Shown here: in pieces, positions 34,291-42,915 of the stretch
How the letters are laid out: every line of letters begins with the position of its first letter
Position numbering within the stretch: the first letter of the stretch is position 1
Source: an uncultured Alphaproteobacteria bacterium
GTDB lineage: Bacteria > Pseudomonadota > Alphaproteobacteria > CAAHEQ01 > UBA3637
NCBI GenBank assembly: GCA_944392555.1
Contig: CALXWZ010000007.1
Coordinates: 22,273 to 86,272 of the forward strand
Length of the DNA: 64,000 bases
Direction of reading: 5' to 3'
Position numbers and translations under genes: made by a program
The notes under the pieces: model-generated
The model's input: only the letters and a program-made list of their open reading frames with translations
Told to the model about the DNA's origin: nothing
The model's database searches: none

Positions 34291-37200
34291 TTATTTGCCG
34301 GTTTCTTTTACTGCAATTTCTTTTGCCGAAACATAGTCAAATTTACCTGTTCCGAGCAACGGCGGTTGATCCGTTATGATAATATGAGCCGGCAATCCGA
34401 GTTCCGTCACCCCGGCTGCTTTAAAGGCCGAAACAAGTTCTTCTTTCGTTACATCTTTACAAGTTGTAAACAGAACGATTTTTTCGCCTTTCTTTGCATC
34501 GGGAATGTTGACGGCTCCGTAAATAAAGCCGGGCCAACGTTTTTCGGCAACCATCTCTACCGCCATCAGCGATACCATTTCTCCGCCGATTTTGGCAAAC
34601 CGTTTGCAACGCCCTTTAATTGTAATATAGCCGTTTTCATCAATGGATACAATATCCCCCGTATCATACCAACCGTCTTGTGGCGGATCCAGATGTTGCG
34701 GATCGGTATGGCGCATGTATCCTTGCATAATATTCGGCCCTTTAACCCATAATTCCTGTCCTTCCGTAATTCCCTCTACCGGTTTTAATTGATACGAGAT
34801 ACCTGGCAATAAGCGCCCGACGGACCCTTTCTTTGAATGCAGGAATGTATTAACGGCAATAAACGGCGAGCATTCCGTTGCGCCATAACCTTCCAAGATA
34901 CGCACGCCGAATTTTTCGGACCAAATTTTGCGCGTTTCATCTTTCACTTTTTCGGCACCGGATGCCACAATGCGTAAACTGTTAAAGTCATAAGGATTCG
35001 CACATTTTGCATAACCCGCTAGGAACGTATCCGTTCCGAAAAAGACGGTTGCTTTTGTTGAGGCGCAGATTTCCGGAATAATCCGATAATGAAGCGGTGT
35101 CGGATACAAAAAGGTTTTAACACCCAACAATAACGGAACGAATGTGCCCGCACCCAGACCGAACGAGTGGAACATCGGCAGACAATTTAAAAAGACATCG
35201 TTCGGCGTTACATCAAATCGTGCCGGAAGTTGATAACAGTTGGAAAGTAAATTCCGATGACTTAAAAAAACGGCTTTCGGCATACCCTCTGACCCGGATG
35301 TGAACAATACGACGGCCGTGTCGTCCGGTTTTACCATGCCGCCACTTGTTTTTTTATAAGCTGTTTTCGGAAACAGTGCGCCGAATACGCCGAATAATTT
35401 ATCTTTAAAAGTGAGCGTCGGTTTTAAATCTTCCAAATACACAATGCGAATACCGGCTTTAGTCAATGCCTCAATCAGATTGTCCAGTTTAGCCATAGAT
35501 ACGACTTTTTTCGCCGTCACAATCGTCTTTAATCCGATGGTTTCGCAAGTTGAAATCACTTGCTTCGGCCCGGATGTAAAGTTAATCATGGCCGGTACTT
35601 TGCCATAGGCATGTAAGCCGAATACCGAAAGCGCACAAGCATTTGACGTGGGTATCATTAGCCCGACGTATTTTTCATCTTGCACGGCTTTTTGAATTAA
35701 ACTACCTAATACGAACGATTTTAAAAACACACCGCAAAATTTAATCGGTTTACGTGCCGTATCTTCCATAATCGGTTTTAAATATCCTGCCATGTGCATG
35801 GAATCGGCGATTGATTCAAAAATCGTGCGGTTTGTGTTATAACTTTCAAATGTCATATTCGCCAGTATGTCATACAACCGTGAGCTGGATTTTTCCCGAA
35901 TTTCACGTGTCGGCATATCTTCTTTAAACGAAAAATTGACCGGTTCTAAAATGTTAATCGTAATTTTCGGAAATAATTTAAAGGCCGCTTTTTTGCCGAG
36001 AACGCGTGAGAAAATCGTTTGTTCCGCACCGTCAATCCGTATCGGCAAAATCGGCGCTTTCCCTTTGACAGCCATCATGGACGGCCCTTCATAAATCTTC
36101 ATGCGCGTATTACCGCCTTCAATAATACCCTCCGTCAGAATCATGCACAATCTATCTTCATTTAAGCGCTCTGCCATATACTTGACGGCAAACGGACTAT
36201 GTGGATCAAGCGGACGCACATCGGTTAAATTCGTCATAAATTTAACAAGCGTTTTTTCAATGAGCTGATCGCTGACGGCGAATGTAATTTCGCGGTCAAT
36301 AAAAGCAGAAATCAATAACACGTCCATATAGGAGGTATGGTTTGTCATAATTAATGCTCGATTGCCTGCTTTATATAAATTTTCCATTCCGTTGACTTCT
36401 ACTTTATAAAGCGTGCGGAAAATTGTGCGAAAGACATTCTTGCGTGAACTAATCGGCAACAATCGCACCATATAGATGGCAACAAAAATGTTTATGATGG
36501 CATAGATGCCCAAAATTTCGAGCAAATTAAAAGAAAGCAATTTCATTCCCAAAATAAACAAGAAAGAGCAAATTACGGCGAGGGCATTTACCATATTTGA
36601 AAAAGCCATCATGCGCCCCATCATAAAAGCGGGTGTTTTGAGTTGCAGTAATGTGTAAAACGGAATCACATAAAAAGCCGAAAGAGCACCTAAAACGCAT
36701 ACGTCAATGATGATGCACCAATAATTAAAGTTGGTTGTGAGCATTTCAAAAACGGTGAGCCCTTTTTCACCCGAGAAGCTAATCAGCGAGCTACTTGCAA
36801 AAACAAAATTTAATAAGAATAAAGAAATTAAAAGACCCACAACCGACGTATAAGCCCCCATATTATTTTTGCGAGATAAGCGCGCATATAAAAATCCGCC
36901 GATAAGATAACCACCCGCAAATACACCCGATGATAAAAACATCACAACCGACCAACGGGCATTTAAAACCGTTCGCCCGTATTCGCCCGAGAAGAAAAAG
37001 ACAACGCTGGCAATCATCCAAAACCAGGCAATGCCGACCAAATAGGCCCAAATATCAAATTTATACTTTAACTTTTCGGAAACAAATCCGAATGCCCGAT
37101 ATGGGTTTTTATAAATAACGGTTTCTTTATCGGCAGGTTCAGCCGTCGGAATTTTAAGCGTGAGCAAATAGCTGATAACGGATAAAACAAGACCCAGTAA

Positions 37201-37716
37201 ACAAACGGCTAAATAGGCAACATCAAATTTTAAAATACTTGTCAGCAATAAACAAGATAATCCGCTAGCAAAAGTGACGCCCATTTTCATCAATGTGTTA
37301 CCGGTATTTAATTTCGGCGGAGCGATTAGTTCCGTAATTAAGGAGGTATCCAACACACGCAAACAAGCATTTGTTAATCCCATGGAAATAAGAATTGAAA
37401 GTAGCAATAAGCGCGAGTCAATCATCACGCTGACTAATCCCATTACCATGATACCGATTTCGCACAAACGTAATACTTTAAGGCATTTTGTTTTTGGAAA
37501 TTTATCGGCAATTTGCCCGATATAAATTGTGGCAAAACAGAATGTTAACGCATATAAAATCACAGCCGAAATCATAAAGACAGGGCTGGGTTGTGTCATT
37601 TTATATGTTACGAAAAACAAAAAAACGGTTCGGATAAATCCTTCATTGACTGCCGATAAAAATCGTGAAGCAAAAAAAGGAAGAAATTTATTGTTTTTAA
37701 GTAGTTGTGCAAACAT
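34291..37716 (-). CDS. aas: MFS transporter / 1-acylglycerophosphate-type acyltransferase / acyl-ACP synthetase fusion
   Basis: A 1141-aa three-part protein. Residues 1-400 form an MFS transporter like LplT (lysophospholipid flippase). Residues about 430-620 are a PlsC-type acyltransferase with NHTSYMDVLLISAF (the HX4D site) and EGIIEGGNTRMKIYEGP. Residues about 650-1140 are an AMP-forming acyl-activating domain with VVLFTSGSEGMPKAVFLSHR, EGYGATECSPFIAVN and YDTGDIVSIDENGYITIKGR. Together these would import lysophospholipid, activate a fatty acid and re-acylate it at the inner membrane. In E. coli LplT and Aas are separate. Start at 37716 follows AAGGAGT; a frame extension from 37743 is unlikely. 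Confidence 0.88.
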   Translation of the reverse strand: MFAQLLKNNKFLPFFASRFLSAVNEGFIRTVFLFFVTYKMTQPSPVFMISAVILYALTFCFATIYIGQIADKFPKTKCLKVLRLCEIGIMVMGLVSVMIDSRLLLLSILISMGLTNACLRVLDTSLITELIAPPKLNTGNTLMKMGVTFASGLSCLLLTSILKFDVAYLAVCLLGLVLSVISYLLTLKIPTAEPADKETVIYKNPYRAFGFVSEKLKYKFDIWAYLVGIAWFWMIASVVFFFSGEYGRTVLNARWSVVMFLSSGVFAGGYLIGGFLYARLSRKNNMGAYTSVVGLLISLFLLNFVFASSSLISFSGEKGLTVFEMLTTNFNYWCIIIDVCVLGALSAFYVIPFYTLLQLKTPAFMMGRMMAFSNMVNALAVICSFLFILGMKLLSFNLLEILGIYAIINIFVAIYMVRLLPISSRKNVFRTIFRTLYKVEVNGMENLYKAGNRALIMTNHTSYMDVLLISAFIDREITFAVSDQLIEKTLVKFMTNLTDVRPLDPHSPFAVKYMAERLNEDRLCMILTEGIIEGGNTRMKIYEGPSMMAVKGKAPILPIRIDGAEQTIFSRVLGKKAAFKLFPKITINILEPVNFSFKEDMPTREIREKSSSRLYDILANMTFESYNTNRTIFESIADSMHMAGYLKPIMEDTARKPIKFCGVFLKSFVLGSLIQKAVQDEKYVGLMIPTSNACALSVFGLHAYGKVPAMINFTSGPKQVISTCETIGLKTIVTAKKVVSMAKLDNLIEALTKAGIRIVYLEDLKPTLTFKDKLFGVFGALFPKTAYKKTSGGMVKPDDTAVVLFTSGSEGMPKAVFLSHRNLLSNCYQLPARFDVTPNDVFLNCLPMFHSFGLGAGTFVPLLLGVKTFLYPTPLHYRIIPEICASTKATVFFGTDTFLAGYAKCANPYDFNSLRIVASGAEKVKDETRKIWSEKFGVRILEGYGATECSPFIAVNTFLHSKKGSVGRLLPGISYQLKPVEGITEGQELWVKGPNIMQGYMRHTDPQHLDPPQDGWYDTGDIVSIDENGYITIKGRCKRFAKIGGEMVSLMAVEMVAEKRWPGFIYGAVNIPDAKKGEKIVLFTTCKDVTKEELVSAFKAAGVTELGLPAHIIITDQPPLLGTGKFDYVSAKEIAVKETGK

Positions 37717-38062
37717 AGATACTCCTTGTTTTAAATAAAACATACTCTTCTATATCACAACCGTTTTGAAAACACAAGCAAAAACGGTATTTCGTGTCTA
37801 ATGACAATATATATGAGATGAAAAAAATGACAAAAGTATATTTTACGATTGATAAATCGTAAAAAAAGAATGCTGAAAAGAAGTTTTAAGCAGAAATTTT
37901 ATCATTATATATTGATTTTATTTAAATTAAAAATAATATCAGCGAAAAAACAAAACATTTTACGACAAAAATTGACAATTTTGTTGAAGTTTAAAGCAAT
38001 ATGTGTATAATAAATATATTATACCTTGCGATATTGATGGGTGAGAAAAGAGGAGAAGAATT
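37717..38062. other. AT-rich divergent intergenic region
   Basis: No gene is evident. The region is very AT-rich with several A/T runs and serves as the upstream region for both the aas fusion (minus) and the 503-aa gene (plus). One promoter candidate is listed for the plus gene. Confidence 0.6.
37984..38011 (+). promoter_or_regulatory. Candidate promoter of the ART-like gene
   Basis: TTGAAG (37984-37989) and a perfect TATAAT (38006-38011) with a 16-base spacer, about 50 bases before the ATG at 38063. Confidence 0.45.
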
Positions 38063-39574
38063 ATGCATCCCGACAAGATTTTAAGCTCGGCAGGATATCC
38101 GATTAAGTTCTATCATGGAACATACGCACAATTTGAGCAATTTCGCCCGCTTTCACATTTTGGCACAAAAGAAGCGGCTCGTGATATCCTTGAATCTCGC
38201 TATGCAAGCAGACGAGAAGTTTTATGGGATAAAACGATAGGAGAAATGGTATCGGAATTCTTGTTTCAAAAAAATGAAAAAAAATTATCATCAGAGGGAT
38301 ATATCATTCCCGTTTATTTAAAAATCAATAGACCTTTTGTTTTGCCTGATATCGGATATCATTCAGTTAATTCTTATAAAGAAGGATTAATATTTCATTT
38401 ATTATCGGCACAATGGCAAACGAATATGCCGTTGCGACGGGCCTGTCAATTATTCAATCCGCAACGGGATAAAAATTCTCCGATACCGTATTTTTTTAAC
38501 AGAATGTATAAGATGGCTGATTTTTTACCGAGTATTCGGTTTATCTTTGAGGAACCGCTTCAGTTAAATATACAAGATGTTCGGCGGGAGTTATCGCTTG
38601 AAACATTGTTCCCGCTTGCTGAAAATGAACTGACAATATTAGCACAAAAAACAGATAGATATCATCTGATTTTTCAACGAATGATCCGTTTCCTTGAAAA
38701 TAAAGGATATGATGGTTTTGTTTATGAGAACGAAACAGAAGATAAAGGTAGTTTATCTTACGTAATTTTTCGCTCTCAACAGGTGATTCGATTGGATCGG
38801 TCATTTGTAAATACCCCTTGCGGGTATCCGTCCTCAAAGAACGAAAGGGAACTTTTGCTCATTGAAAGAAAAAGTTTATCCGAGAAAAATAATATTGAAA
38901 TTCCGATGAAAGAAATTGAACGCCAAACGGAATTTCAATTATGTATGACTCAACCGAGATTGAAAAGCGATGATATTTCAAGTGATGGACGCGCGTTTTG
39001 GATGAAATTTGCTTCGCATTATGTGATTCCGGAAGTGGTTTTGTTTGCTCGTCAAAATAAACGGCATTGCAAGATGCGGGATATGGCTCAATCTATATTG
39101 TTTGGTATTGAATGTGCCGTATCAAATCACGTAAACCCTTTACCTGTTATTTTAAGTTGTGCTTTGTATGACTATACGCAATTATCCGAAGAGAAAGAAA
39201 AAGAAGACTTTTATCCAAATTACACATTTGGCAGAAAATTTTTATTACAACAAGATTTTAATTTGAAACAGATTGAAATGCGCCAAATTGCCCAAGTGCT
39301 AACACGGTTTTCAGATGAAAATGCAAAATCGGATTCCGTTTATGCTTGCGCACATGATGCAATTTGTGTTTGGAAAAAATGGAAAGGCTTAGAGGAGCAA
39401 ATTGCCTGTATTACGCCGACGGGGAAACGACTTGCAAACTACTCTGCAAGCGAAAAAGAGGCTTATGTTAAAGCGCAACAACAGGATTTAGTCGCACTGA
39501 ATATTCCCTCTCTTTTGCAACTGCCGAAATACTATCAATATCAGCGTTTTTTGAATGCGCATGAGCGTGAGTAG
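38063..39574 (+). CDS. Putative ADP-ribosyltransferase-like protein with a degenerate HD-like C-terminal region
   Basis: A 503-aa protein that I cannot place in a named family. Residues 13-35 read IKFYHGTYAQFEQFRPL then HFGT, the His-Gly-Thr start of many toxin-type or polyvalent ADP-ribosyltransferases, and residues 215-236 read GYDGFVYENETE then SYVIF, which resembles their final strand with the catalytic Glu. Residues about 305-470 form a helical region whose spacing (ASHYVIPEVVLFAR, AQSILFGIECAVSNHVNPLPV, LSCALYDY, ACAHDAI) looks like an HD phosphohydrolase with the His-Asp pair changed to YD. No signal peptide. AGGAG precedes the ATG, and it is a single-gene unit. Function is inference. 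Confidence 0.5.
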   Translation: MHPDKILSSAGYPIKFYHGTYAQFEQFRPLSHFGTKEAARDILESRYASRREVLWDKTIGEMVSEFLFQKNEKKLSSEGYIIPVYLKINRPFVLPDIGYHSVNSYKEGLIFHLLSAQWQTNMPLRRACQLFNPQRDKNSPIPYFFNRMYKMADFLPSIRFIFEEPLQLNIQDVRRELSLETLFPLAENELTILAQKTDRYHLIFQRMIRFLENKGYDGFVYENETEDKGSLSYVIFRSQQVIRLDRSFVNTPCGYPSSKNERELLLIERKSLSEKNNIEIPMKEIERQTEFQLCMTQPRLKSDDISSDGRAFWMKFASHYVIPEVVLFARQNKRHCKMRDMAQSILFGIECAVSNHVNPLPVILSCALYDYTQLSEEKEKEDFYPNYTFGRKFLLQQDFNLKQIEMRQIAQVLTRFSDENAKSDSVYACAHDAICVWKKWKGLEEQIACITPTGKRLANYSASEKEAYVKAQQQDLVALNIPSLLQLPKYYQYQRFLNAHERE

Positions 39575-39802
39575 TTAAGGCTCGATATTTGAGTAATTGA
39601 GAACATAAAACAGTTATATTCGGCTTAAATTGTTATGATATTATAAATGAAGCTCAATTTAAAGGGATTCTCTTTGCGCTTTTTAAATTTGCTTGTGTGG
39701 TCGTGTGGTTAAATGGTTCGAAAAATAAATATGGCAGATGAAACAGTGAGAAGGGAATAGGTAAAAGCTTATTCATTGCAATCTATTATGTGTATATAAA
39801 AA

Positions 39803-39836
39803 AGACGCTCGGAAAACCCGAACGTCTATTTTTTAT
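39803..39836. terminator. Bidirectional terminator
   Basis: AGACGCTCGG (39803-39812) pairs with CCGAACGTCT (39818-39827) with one mismatch, A-run to the left and T-run to the right. It lies just beyond the end of the minus-strand thiol-disulfide operon. The remaining bases from 39575 hold nothing else identifiable. Confidence 0.75.
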
Positions 39837-39849
39837 AAAACTCAAAAAA

Positions 39850-40731
39850 TTATTTAACGTTTTGAGATTCTTTAATGGCAGCTTCCAAGCGTTCGCCGAG
39901 TAAGGCGCCCGGATTGATTTTGCCGTTTACAATTAACATCGGCACACCGCTGATGTTTAAAGCACGAGCATATTTTTGATTTGCTTCCATTTTTGCTTTG
40001 AGTTCATCGCTTTCGGCATCAGCTGTTAATTTGTTTGTGTCTAAGCCGAGTTTCTTACCGATTTCAACCAAACTGTCTTTATCTGTTTTTGTTGCAGAGG
40101 CGACCGCTTCATGCATTTCGGCATATTTTCCTTGTTTACCGGCAGCTAAAACATAGCGTGCAATTCTTTCGGAATCTTCACCGAAAATCGGTGTATCAAT
40201 CGGAATCCAACGAATATTCTTTGCATCACCTTTTGCCAAAGCTTCACGCAAAGCGGCGTTTGTGCGTTTGCACCAACCGCATCTATGATCAAAGAATTCA
40301 ATAATAACAAATTTACCGTTCGGATTACCTAATGAATAGTTGGATTTATCTGCAACGATTTCATCAATGATTTCTTGCGGAGCAACTTGCGGTTCGGCTT
40401 GTTGTGCGGCAGCTTCTGCTTTTTGTTGATCGGCAAGATATTTGTTGACGGCATCTAAAATGACTTTCGGATTCGATTCGATATATTTTTGGATTGTTGC
40501 ATCGGAAACAGAAGCCGCTTTTTGCGGTAATTGTTTTTGGAACGGCGGTAATTTCGGGTTAGAAACCAAAATGGCTCCCGAAATTAACATAGCGCTACCC
40601 CAGATAGAACCGAGCAATAACGTCATTTTTAAAGCGCATGTTGTTTTTCTGCATGAGCATGAAACCGGTTCCCCTTCTTTAACGGAAACTTGCTCTTGCT
40701 TCGTGGCAGGTATATTTTTCATGTTTTTCAT
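39850..40731 (-). CDS. Membrane-anchored DsbA-like thiol-disulfide oxidoreductase
   Basis: A 293-aa protein with a cytoplasmic N-terminus, one membrane segment (about residues 34-56), a helical linker rich in Ala/Gln, and a thioredoxin-fold domain with insertion. The active site is CGWC at residues 151-154 in FFDHRCGWCKRTN, and the cis-Pro loop is SGVPMLIVNGK. This is the Com1/DsbA class that oxidises or isomerises periplasmic thiols. The N-terminal tail also holds three Cys (residues 25, 27 and 32) in SCSCRKTTC on the cytoplasmic side, which is odd. Preceded at 10 bases by the lipoprotein gene. Confidence 0.85.
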   Translation of the reverse strand: MKNMKNIPATKQEQVSVKEGEPVSCSCRKTTCALKMTLLLGSIWGSAMLISGAILVSNPKLPPFQKQLPQKAASVSDATIQKYIESNPKVILDAVNKYLADQQKAEAAAQQAEPQVAPQEIIDEIVADKSNYSLGNPNGKFVIIEFFDHRCGWCKRTNAALREALAKGDAKNIRWIPIDTPIFGEDSERIARYVLAAGKQGKYAEMHEAVASATKTDKDSLVEIGKKLGLDTNKLTADAESDELKAKMEANQKYARALNISGVPMLIVNGKINPGALLGERLEAAIKESQNVK

Positions 40732-40741
40732 TTTTTTCTCC

Positions 40742-41131
40742 TTATTTTGTTTGAGTTTCTTTTTGAGTTTTTTGTTTGCTGATAAATTGCGTTAATTTGT
40801 TTTGATTTTCCGTTGTCCAACCCATGATGTAATTATCTCCGACAACAATCAGCGGTGTGCCGATTCTGTCACCGAGTTGAAAACGCCGTGCCGTATGGGC
40901 AAATAATTCATAATTATGACGATTCTCGTTAATATCGTATTCTGCAACGCTTATATCGGGGAATGTTTTCTTTAACTCACCGTTAATAAATGCCATGGCG
41001 TGAATGCAATGAGGACAACCTTTTTGCGAAAAAATAACAATATCCGAATTCATATTATCTTTTTCGGAACAAGCTGTTATCCCTGTTATTAACAAAATCC
41101 CCGTTAAAACGGTTAATAAAAATCTTTTCAT
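40742..41131 (-). CDS. Glutaredoxin-like lipoprotein
   Basis: A 129-aa protein with a lipoprotein signal (MKRFLLTVLTGILLITGITAC, lipid Cys21) and a glutaredoxin-like fold: VIFSQKGCPHCIHAMAFI with CPHC at residues 39-42, and IGTPLIVVGDNYIMGW with the cis-Pro. It would be tethered to a membrane facing the periplasm. Directly upstream of the DsbA-like gene on the same strand, so the two probably form a redox pair; direction of electron flow is unknown. Confidence 0.8.
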   Translation of the reverse strand: MKRFLLTVLTGILLITGITACSEKDNMNSDIVIFSQKGCPHCIHAMAFINGELKKTFPDISVAEYDINENRHNYELFAHTARRFQLGDRIGTPLIVVGDNYIMGWTTENQNKLTQFISKQKTQKETQTK

Positions 41132-41267
41132 ATTTATTCCTTCATTGTTCCCTATTGTTCGCTTTTATGCACAAATTACATTACATACCCTTTTACAGGG
41201 AATTGAAACGATATGCAAGGAAAAAAATAAAAATAAGAGCGTTTTTTTTAAAAAAATTTTAAAGGTG

Positions 41268-41296
41268 TTGTTATTTGTGTTTTTGTGGCGTATAGT
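41268..41296 (+). promoter_or_regulatory. Candidate promoter of hydG
   Basis: TTGTTA (41268-41273) and TATAGT (41291-41296), spacer 17 bases, 57 bases before the hydG ATG. No convincing FNR-type box is seen. Confidence 0.4.
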
Positions 41297-41352
41297 ATTG
41301 CCGATTTATGATTTATTCAGATGATGTTGAAAAGGGATGAAAGGAAGAAAAG

Positions 41353-42771
41353 ATGTATAATCCAAAATCAATGAAGGCAGAAGAATTTATTGATGATGAA
41401 GAGATTCAAGAGTCTCTTCGGTTTGCCGATACCCATAAAAATAACTTGGAAATGATTGATGATATTTTGAATAAGGCAAGAAAGTATAAAGGGCTTTCTC
41501 ATCGGGAAGCATTGCTTTTACTTGATTGTGAAGATGCCGAAAAAAACAAGGAAATTTTTGCGCTTGCCGAACAAATCAAAAAGGAGTTTTACGGTAATCG
41601 GATTGTTTTATTTGCACCGCTTTATTTATCAAATTATTGTATAAACGAGTGTGTGTATTGTCCGTTTCACGGCAAAAATAAGCATATTCGTCGGAAGAAA
41701 TTAACGCAGGAAGAAGTGCGCAAGGAAGTGATTGCTTTGCAGGATATGGGGCATAAACGACTCGCCATCGAATCGGGGGAAGATCCGGAAAATAATCCGA
41801 TTGAATATATTTTAGACTGTATTAAAACCATTTACTCCGTAAAACATAAAAACGGAGCGATTCGGCGTGTCAATGTTAATATCGCCGCCACAACCGTTGA
41901 AAATTATCGGAAGTTAAAAGAAGCCGGAATCGGCACATATATTTTATTCCAAGAAACATATAATAAAAAGAGTTATGAGGAATTGCACCCGGCCGGACCG
42001 AAACATGATTACGCGTATCATACGGAAGCAATGGATCGCGCCATGGAAGGGGGAATTGATGATGTGGGACTCGGTGTTTTATTCGGCTTGGAGCGGTATC
42101 GGTATGAATTGACGGGGTTGTTGATGCATGCCGAACATTTGGAAGCCGTACACGGAGTCGGCCCGCATACCATCAGTGTTCCGCGGGTGCGTCATGCGGA
42201 TGATATTGACCCGTCTGCTTTTGACAACGGTATTGATGACGAAACATTTGCAAAAATCGTTGCCGTTATTCGGATTGCCGTGCCGTATACGGGGTTGATT
42301 ATGTCTACACGGGAAACAAAAGAATGTCGTGAACGAGTCATTCATTACGGAATTTCGCAAATCAGCGGTGGTTCTAAAACAAGCGTGGGGGGATATGCCG
42401 TTCCCGAAATGCCCGATGAATGCTCCGAACAGTTTGATGTGAGCGATTCGCGCACGTTGGATGAGGTTGTCTGCTGGCTGATGGAAATGGGATATATTCC
42501 GAGCTTTTGCACGGCTTGCTACCGCGAGGGCAGAACGGGCGACAGATTTATGGCTTTATGTAAGAATCGGCAAATTCATAACTGCTGTTTACCGAATGCG
42601 TTAATGACATTGAAAGAGTATTTAATGGATTATGCCTCACCGAAAACACATGCTGTCGGCGATTCGTTAATCCAAAAGGAAATGCTCAATATTCCGAATG
42701 AAAAAGTGCGCGCGATTGTTGCGGAACGTTTAAAAGAAATTGCTGACGGGAAACGTGATTTTCGTTTTTAA
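41353..42771 (+). CDS. hydG: [FeFe] hydrogenase H-cluster radical SAM maturase HydG
   Basis: Radical SAM tyrosine lyase that makes CO, CN and the Fe(CO)2CN synthon for the H-cluster. The 472-aa protein has the radical SAM cluster motif CINECVYCPFHG (Cys96, Cys100, Cys103), QETYNKKSYEELHPAGPKHDY typical of HydG, and a C-terminal auxiliary-cluster region FCTACYREGRTGDRFM followed by another Cys. AAGGAAG precedes the ATG. hydE, hydF and the hydrogenase are not in this window, so hydG is an orphan here, yet it implies an anaerobic hydrogen metabolism. The alternative, ThiH, lacks the C-terminal cluster region. Confidence 0.93.
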   Translation: MYNPKSMKAEEFIDDEEIQESLRFADTHKNNLEMIDDILNKARKYKGLSHREALLLLDCEDAEKNKEIFALAEQIKKEFYGNRIVLFAPLYLSNYCINECVYCPFHGKNKHIRRKKLTQEEVRKEVIALQDMGHKRLAIESGEDPENNPIEYILDCIKTIYSVKHKNGAIRRVNVNIAATTVENYRKLKEAGIGTYILFQETYNKKSYEELHPAGPKHDYAYHTEAMDRAMEGGIDDVGLGVLFGLERYRYELTGLLMHAEHLEAVHGVGPHTISVPRVRHADDIDPSAFDNGIDDETFAKIVAVIRIAVPYTGLIMSTRETKECRERVIHYGISQISGGSKTSVGGYAVPEMPDECSEQFDVSDSRTLDEVVCWLMEMGYIPSFCTACYREGRTGDRFMALCKNRQIHNCCLPNALMTLKEYLMDYASPKTHAVGDSLIQKEMLNIPNEKVRAIVAERLKEIADGKRDFRF

Positions 42772-42845
42772 TTCGTCTTTTGGAATATAGCAGTAATCGG
42801 TAAGCCTTAAATGTTAATTTTTTGTTAATTTGATTAAAAATTTTA

Positions 42846-42874
42846 TTGACAAAAAATACTATCCGATATATAAA
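42846..42874 (+). promoter_or_regulatory. Strong candidate promoter of the 577-aa gene
   Basis: Perfect TTGACA (42846-42851) and TATAAA (42869-42874) with a 17-base spacer, 41 bases before the ATG. Confidence 0.6.
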
Positions 42875-42915
42875 CAAGCATACTGCTCGGCAGGATTCAA
42901 AAATAAGGAGGCAGC

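Noticed and set aside
41132..41352. Search for an FNR-type TTGAT-N4-ATCAA box upstream of hydG
   Set aside because: Only loose partial matches were seen, not enough to call a site.
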